6,597 bases of DNA from the NCBI GenBank assembly GCA_018399395.1, contig JAGYOI010000075.1:1-6597 (forward strand), written 5' to 3'. Source of the DNA: Prolixibacteraceae bacterium. Lineage in GTDB: Bacteria > Bacteroidota > Bacteroidia > Bacteroidales > Prolixibacteraceae. The position numbers were made by a program, and so were the translations under genes. Positions 4,790 through 6,597 of this stretch are shown piece by piece. The notes below the pieces were generated by a model, which had not been told where the DNA came from, searched no databases, and saw only the letters and a list, made by a program, of their open reading frames with translations. The stretch's first letter is position 1. Each line of letters starts with the position of its first letter.

Positions 4790-6265
4790 TTATACACCTG
4801 TACCTACTGAACCAGATCCTGAGCCAGAACCTTCTTCAACAGCCTCGGGTACATAGTAGAAAACAGCCTCGGCAATGGCAAATCCAACACCAAAGCGGAA
4901 TTCACCAAGGCAATGAACGTCATAATCGTATTTACGAAGCGTGAGCTTGGTAGCTCCCGGCTCGTTGGTGTGGCGCAAACCGATAAAGTTCTCTTTTGGT
5001 GTTGTGAAAATCGCACCAGTATCGGTCATGTTGTACATAGGTACAAGGCGGTTGCGTGTGTAATCAATTACATCGCCGCCAAAATCGGATTTCTCGGTAC
5101 CCGAACCTTCACCATACAATTTCTTGTATGCACGTTTGTACATACGGTATAATGTTGGGTCGATAAATACCGGCATATCCTTACGCTTGTACTTTTTATC
5201 AATGGCATCGACAAAAGTTTCAACAACCGAGAGGATATTATCAGCGTTGATGACAGATGGCAATGAAACAAAATTCATTTTGCGGCTTCCGGCACCAAGA
5301 TCTTTATCCTTCGTAAGGATAGTAATAAAGCCGTCAATTGACTTGCTTGGGTCCTGTCCCTGGTCACCTTCGCTTACTGCTGACCAGTCAAGCTCTTCAT
5401 ACTCGGCAGTTGCACAAACTTCATCAAGATCCTCTTGTGCCTTAGGCGCAATAAGTTTATTGACGATGTACAGCGTAACCGGGTGTTGGTCCAGGTCTTT
5501 CGACTCATCGTACATGCTGAAAATCCAATCTTCAACATCGGCAGGTGTAATTGGGAAGTTGATTTTAAACCTGCGCAAAGGAATTTCGAGCGGTGTAAAG
5601 CTGGTAGTTCCCAGCGGTGTCCACTTTGGCACAAACTGTTGAATTACCGAAGTAATTAACGATTTGGTTGCCTTGTATGAATGGATGGCACGTTTCCAGT
5701 TCAGATACCTTGAAGTTTCAAAGCCCTGGAAAATTTGCCCAACCATATCGAGCTTCACGTAATCAATTAAATCGCCAAACTCGGAGATAACCGAATCAAC
5801 GTTAATTGTTTCACCCGATGCAAGCACACGGTGATCGCCGTTCATGAAATCAGTGGCGATTTTGTTGTGCTGATAACCCATGTTGGGTCTGAATTTTAAA
5901 ACCTTACGACCGCTGTCGTTTTTCACAAACTCGGCTGAAGGTTCTTCTTCTGGCTCTTCGGCAAGCTTGTCAACCGTGCCTTTAAGTGTTTGGTTCTCGG
6001 CCTGAATAGTTTCAAGGCTTTGGCGTTGCTCTTCCAGCAACGTTTCGAGGTTGGTCAGTTTTGCTGCCAACCTTTCGCGGGCGGGATCTTCGGCACCGGC
6101 TTCATGTTTATTTAGATCAGCCTCGAATTTTTCGACAAACTGATCGCCATATTCGGCCGATAACTGTTCCCGTTGCTCATCGGTAAGCTTACTTTTCCCA
6201 TCAACCTTAGTGAAAGAGTCGATGTTTAAATAAGAAAGCACCATCGATAACATTTGTTTGAACAT
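4790..6265 (-). CDS. Major capsid protein with N-terminal scaffold-like coiled coil
   Basis: At 491 residues, this is the probable HK97-type major capsid protein. The N-terminal 110 residues are charged and helical, with a heptad-like segment at about 60-104 and an acidic stretch EEPEEEPS (103-110). This resembles the delta/scaffolding domain that prohead proteases remove. The rest looks like a capsid fold. It has a glycine-poor helical part around 150-210, an E-loop/P-domain-like region with TPLGTTSFTPLEIPLRRFKI (216-235), an insertion around 285-310, and NFVSLPSVINADNILSVVET (331-350). FIDPTLYRMYKRAYKKLYG (367-385) resembles the 'vm.p..y..l' helix region, and FRFGVGFAIAEAVFYYVPEA (456-475) resembles the C-terminal strand. 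The last 13 residues are a Gly/Ser tail ending GTGV. It lies 12 bases after the protease gene, the usual protease-capsid pairing. Gene order and the C-terminal pattern support the call; the fold itself is inferred. Confidence 0.85.
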   Translation of the reverse strand: MFKQMLSMVLSYLNIDSFTKVDGKSKLTDEQREQLSAEYGDQFVEKFEADLNKHEAGAEDPARERLAAKLTNLETLLEEQRQSLETIQAENQTLKGTVDKLAEEPEEEPSAEFVKNDSGRKVLKFRPNMGYQHNKIATDFMNGDHRVLASGETINVDSVISEFGDLIDYVKLDMVGQIFQGFETSRYLNWKRAIHSYKATKSLITSVIQQFVPKWTPLGTTSFTPLEIPLRRFKINFPITPADVEDWIFSMYDESKDLDQHPVTLYIVNKLIAPKAQEDLDEVCATAEYEELDWSAVSEGDQGQDPSKSIDGFITILTKDKDLGAGSRKMNFVSLPSVINADNILSVVETFVDAIDKKYKRKDMPVFIDPTLYRMYKRAYKKLYGEGSGTEKSDFGGDVIDYTRNRLVPMYNMTDTGAIFTTPKENFIGLRHTNEPGATKLTLRKYDYDVHCLGEFRFGVGFAIAEAVFYYVPEAVEEGSGSGSGSVGTGV

Positions 6266-6277
6266 AGTGATTAAATT

Positions 6278-6596
6278 TTATGATTTGAGATATTCTTCCA
6301 CAAAGGCCGATTTTTCGAGGTCTTTAGCTACCATTACAGCTGTATCGATATTGCCAACCTCGTCAATCAAACCCACCTCTTTGGCGTTAAGTGAATTGTC
6401 TTTTGCATTGAGCGCGAAAAACATGCGCCCGTTTAGCAAACCATCAACATCAAGTTTGAGCTTGCCACCACGATTGTTTTTCACTGCGTTTTGAAATAAA
6501 ATAGCCAGTGGCGATAGTTCCTCTGACTTTATCAGGTCATACTTGCCTTCAAGAGCTTTCTCGAATGGCAGGTTTTTATGCGAACTTTCAGGTGCA
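6278..6596 (-). CDS. S49/SppA-like protease, C-terminal 105 residues (start beyond window)
   Basis: The frame is open from the window edge to the TAA at 6278, giving 105 residues. It matches the C-terminal end of the SppA/S49 serine protease fold. A helix ending in FQNAVKNNRGGKL (34-46 of the fragment) corresponds to the 'f...Va.gR' region. LDVDGLLNGRMFFALNA (48-64) corresponds to the 'G..w.g..A' motif. AKEVGLIDEVGNIDTAV (71-87) is the hallmark 'A...GLiDeiG....Av' region. The catalytic Ser and Lys lie earlier, outside the window. In tailed phages this family supplies the prohead protease that matures the capsid, and the capsid gene starts only 12 bases downstream. An internal GTG at 6484 is not the start, because the matching sequence continues upstream of it. 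Confidence 0.85.
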   Translation of the reverse strand, partial: APESSHKNLPFEKALEGKYDLIKSEELSPLAILFQNAVKNNRGGKLKLDVDGLLNGRMFFALNAKDNSLNAKEVGLIDEVGNIDTAVMVAKDLEKSAFVEEYLKS

Positions 6597-6597
6597 T

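Noticed and set aside
5124..5642. Plus-strand open frame of 172 codons
   Set aside because: It is antisense to the core of the capsid gene, has Ser-rich low-information sequence, and has no gene-like neighbour on that strand.
6278..6484. Reading the protease fragment as a complete 68-aa gene starting at GTG 6484
   Set aside because: The same frame stays open to the window edge and the upstream residues continue the S49-type C-terminal pattern, so it is a partial gene.

Overview
The window looks like part of a phage or prophage of a Bacteroidota host. The base composition is moderately AT-rich, most starts lack a Shine-Dalgarno sequence, and the terminase and capsid sequences resemble those of Bacteroidota phages. 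This host call comes from general recognition, not from a search. Every gene I can support is on the minus strand, and the window is almost fully coding. No stretch over 300 bases lacks a gene, and I see no tRNA, rRNA, CRISPR array, insertion sequence or integrase.

In the direction of transcription (high to low coordinates) there are two blocks. The head block (6596 to 4176) holds the C-terminal end of an S49/SppA-like protease, probably the prohead protease. Next come a 491-aa major capsid protein with a scaffold-like coiled-coil N-terminus and an unrecognised 185-aa, probably virion, protein. A terminator-like hairpin follows the capsid gene and a strong intrinsic terminator follows the 185-aa gene.

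The second block (4060 to the left edge) holds six genes in which every junction overlaps (19, 8, 17, 17 and 23 bases). They are a Stealth/GT-A-like glycosyltransferase candidate, an unrecognised 258-aa protein, a single-HKD phospholipase D-like protein, a small HTH protein that is the best small-terminase candidate, an unrecognised 206-aa protein, and the N-terminal 314 residues of the large terminase. The terminase frame runs off the window.

The head block would make and mature the capsid, and the end of the second block would package DNA into it. The most interesting point is that a sugar-transferase-like protein, a PLD-fold nuclease-like protein and two unknown proteins are translationally coupled upstream of the terminase. 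The order protease - capsid - accessory genes - terminase is also unlike the common terminase - portal - protease - capsid order of tailed phages.
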